Source: Drosophila pseudoobscura (Eukaryota; Arthropoda; Insecta; Diptera; Drosophilidae). From it: a DNA stretch of 64,000 nucleotides. The stretch lies in assembly GCF_009870125.1 (NCBI RefSeq), contig NC_046683.1, positions 43,787,869-43,851,868 of the forward strand. Reading direction: 5' to 3'. The translations under genes were made by a program, and so were the position numbers. Below, in pieces: positions 63,197-64,000 of this stretch. Position 1 is the stretch's first letter. Every line of letters starts with the position of its first letter. Under the pieces are notes generated by a model, which was not told the origin of the DNA, did no database searches, and saw only the letters and a program-made list of their open reading frames with translations.

Positions 63197-64000
63197 ACTG
63201 TAAACTCGGAGATCAAAACTCGAGGATTTTCATTGAAGCGAACTGTGTAGAGTTTTTGTCCTTCTAAGTCAGCTAGGCCTGCTTAGCGGTCGGTGGCTGT
63301 ATGTTTTCTGGTATCTTTATTGACAATCTGTGGATATTAATCTCTACGCTCTTGTCGCTCGAGGCTACCACAATGGGTTAACCCTTGGCATGGATCTGCC
63401 GTACTCTGCTGCGTCTGCTACGCCCTTGGGCCTCCTCCCGTTGGCTCCTCCTTTGTGCTAATACCCCTTTGGCACTAGGATTGCTGACTATACTTCTCAC
63501 TTCTCTGGTTCGTTCGCACTCGCTTTATTTCGTGCACTCTGTCTCACACTCTGCACTTGACTGTCCAGCGCCGTCGTCGTTCGCCCCCTCTTATAGCAGC
63601 AACGGTGTAGCATCGGCGTCTCCGCGCCCACCACTCCTACCAAACCAAACCCATAGAAAACACATTCCAAAACTAGTTATAAAAACAGTAGTCTTTATAA
63701 AGGTAATTAAACCGAAAACATTTGATAGTTTATGTTTCCACAGATCCTGGAAAATTGGATTATCATCTGGATTACTCTTATTGTAGATAAATTTAGGTGA
63801 CATATGTGTTTAAGAGCTTCAGTAATCTTATGCTTTTGTACAGTACATGTTTATATACTTATTTGGAGGTGGATTTCCGATGTTAGAATTTAAAATTGCT
63901 ATCCGAATTAGATCAACTATAGGTGGACTTTAATTGAATAAAGTGAATTATTAACGAATGTATGTAGGCTACCAGAGCATTTTGGTAGCTTTACAAATGA
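63197..64000. other. Right-end region, possible short minus-strand transcript
   Basis: No protein-coding frame supported. On the minus strand a TATAAGAG box lies at about 63590-63595 and AATAAA at 63316-63321, which could bracket a transcript of about 240 nt without a long frame. The plus-strand frame from 63385 is low in complexity. AT-rich from about 63650 to the end. Confidence 0.35.

Overview
The window reads as euchromatic genomic DNA of a Drosophila. Genes are split by short introns with GT..AG ends, several housekeeping promoters carry TATCGATA (DRE) boxes, CA/GT, CAG and CT microsatellites are abundant, and a DINE-1-like element lies in an intron. The TATACCCGATACTC form of that element makes me think of the obscura group, but that is inference. 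The sequence alone gives no chromosome assignment.

Layout. 1-10.4 kb holds no gene I can support. 10.4-11.2 kb is an intact mip40 (LIN37) gene. From 11.4 to 28.06 kb runs a 16-coding-exon gene for a 1295-residue LDLa/CUB single-pass membrane protein. Its first coding intron hosts, on the opposite strand, an intronless proteasome alpha6-type copy whose N-terminus is frameshifted; another intron hosts the DINE-1-like element. From 30.5 to 36.9 kb three minus-strand genes follow: a nine-finger C2H2 protein, a SWT1-like PIN-domain protein with a fresh in-frame 231-bp duplication, and an intron-bearing, diverged paralogue of the class I Arf gene Arf79F. A broken copy of the zinc-finger gene's promoter and first exon lies upstream of the SWT1-like gene. 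37.8-39.7 kb is CSN3 (plus strand, nine exons, one GC-AG intron).

From 40.6 to 43.05 kb are two minus-strand genes for small membrane proteins of unknown function. 45.2-59.5 kb is Pka-R1 on the minus strand: a dimerisation/docking exon, an alternative or cassette exon starting MGNQLS (a myristoylation-type N-terminus), then four common exons. Its 11-kb intron may hold a small nested gene. 60.4-62.9 kb is a FAM234 (ITFG3)-like single-pass membrane protein, divergent from Pka-R1 across a DRE-bearing promoter. The last 1.1 kb has that gene's polyadenylation signal and a possible short minus-strand transcription unit.

These genes form no pathway or operon; they are ordinary fly neighbours. The unusual part is gene duplication: a proteasome copy, an Arf copy, a duplicated zinc-finger 5' end and an internal exon duplication all lie within about 22 kb. 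All exon structures were assembled by eye from splice-site matches and reading-frame continuity. I could not run alignments or check transcripts.
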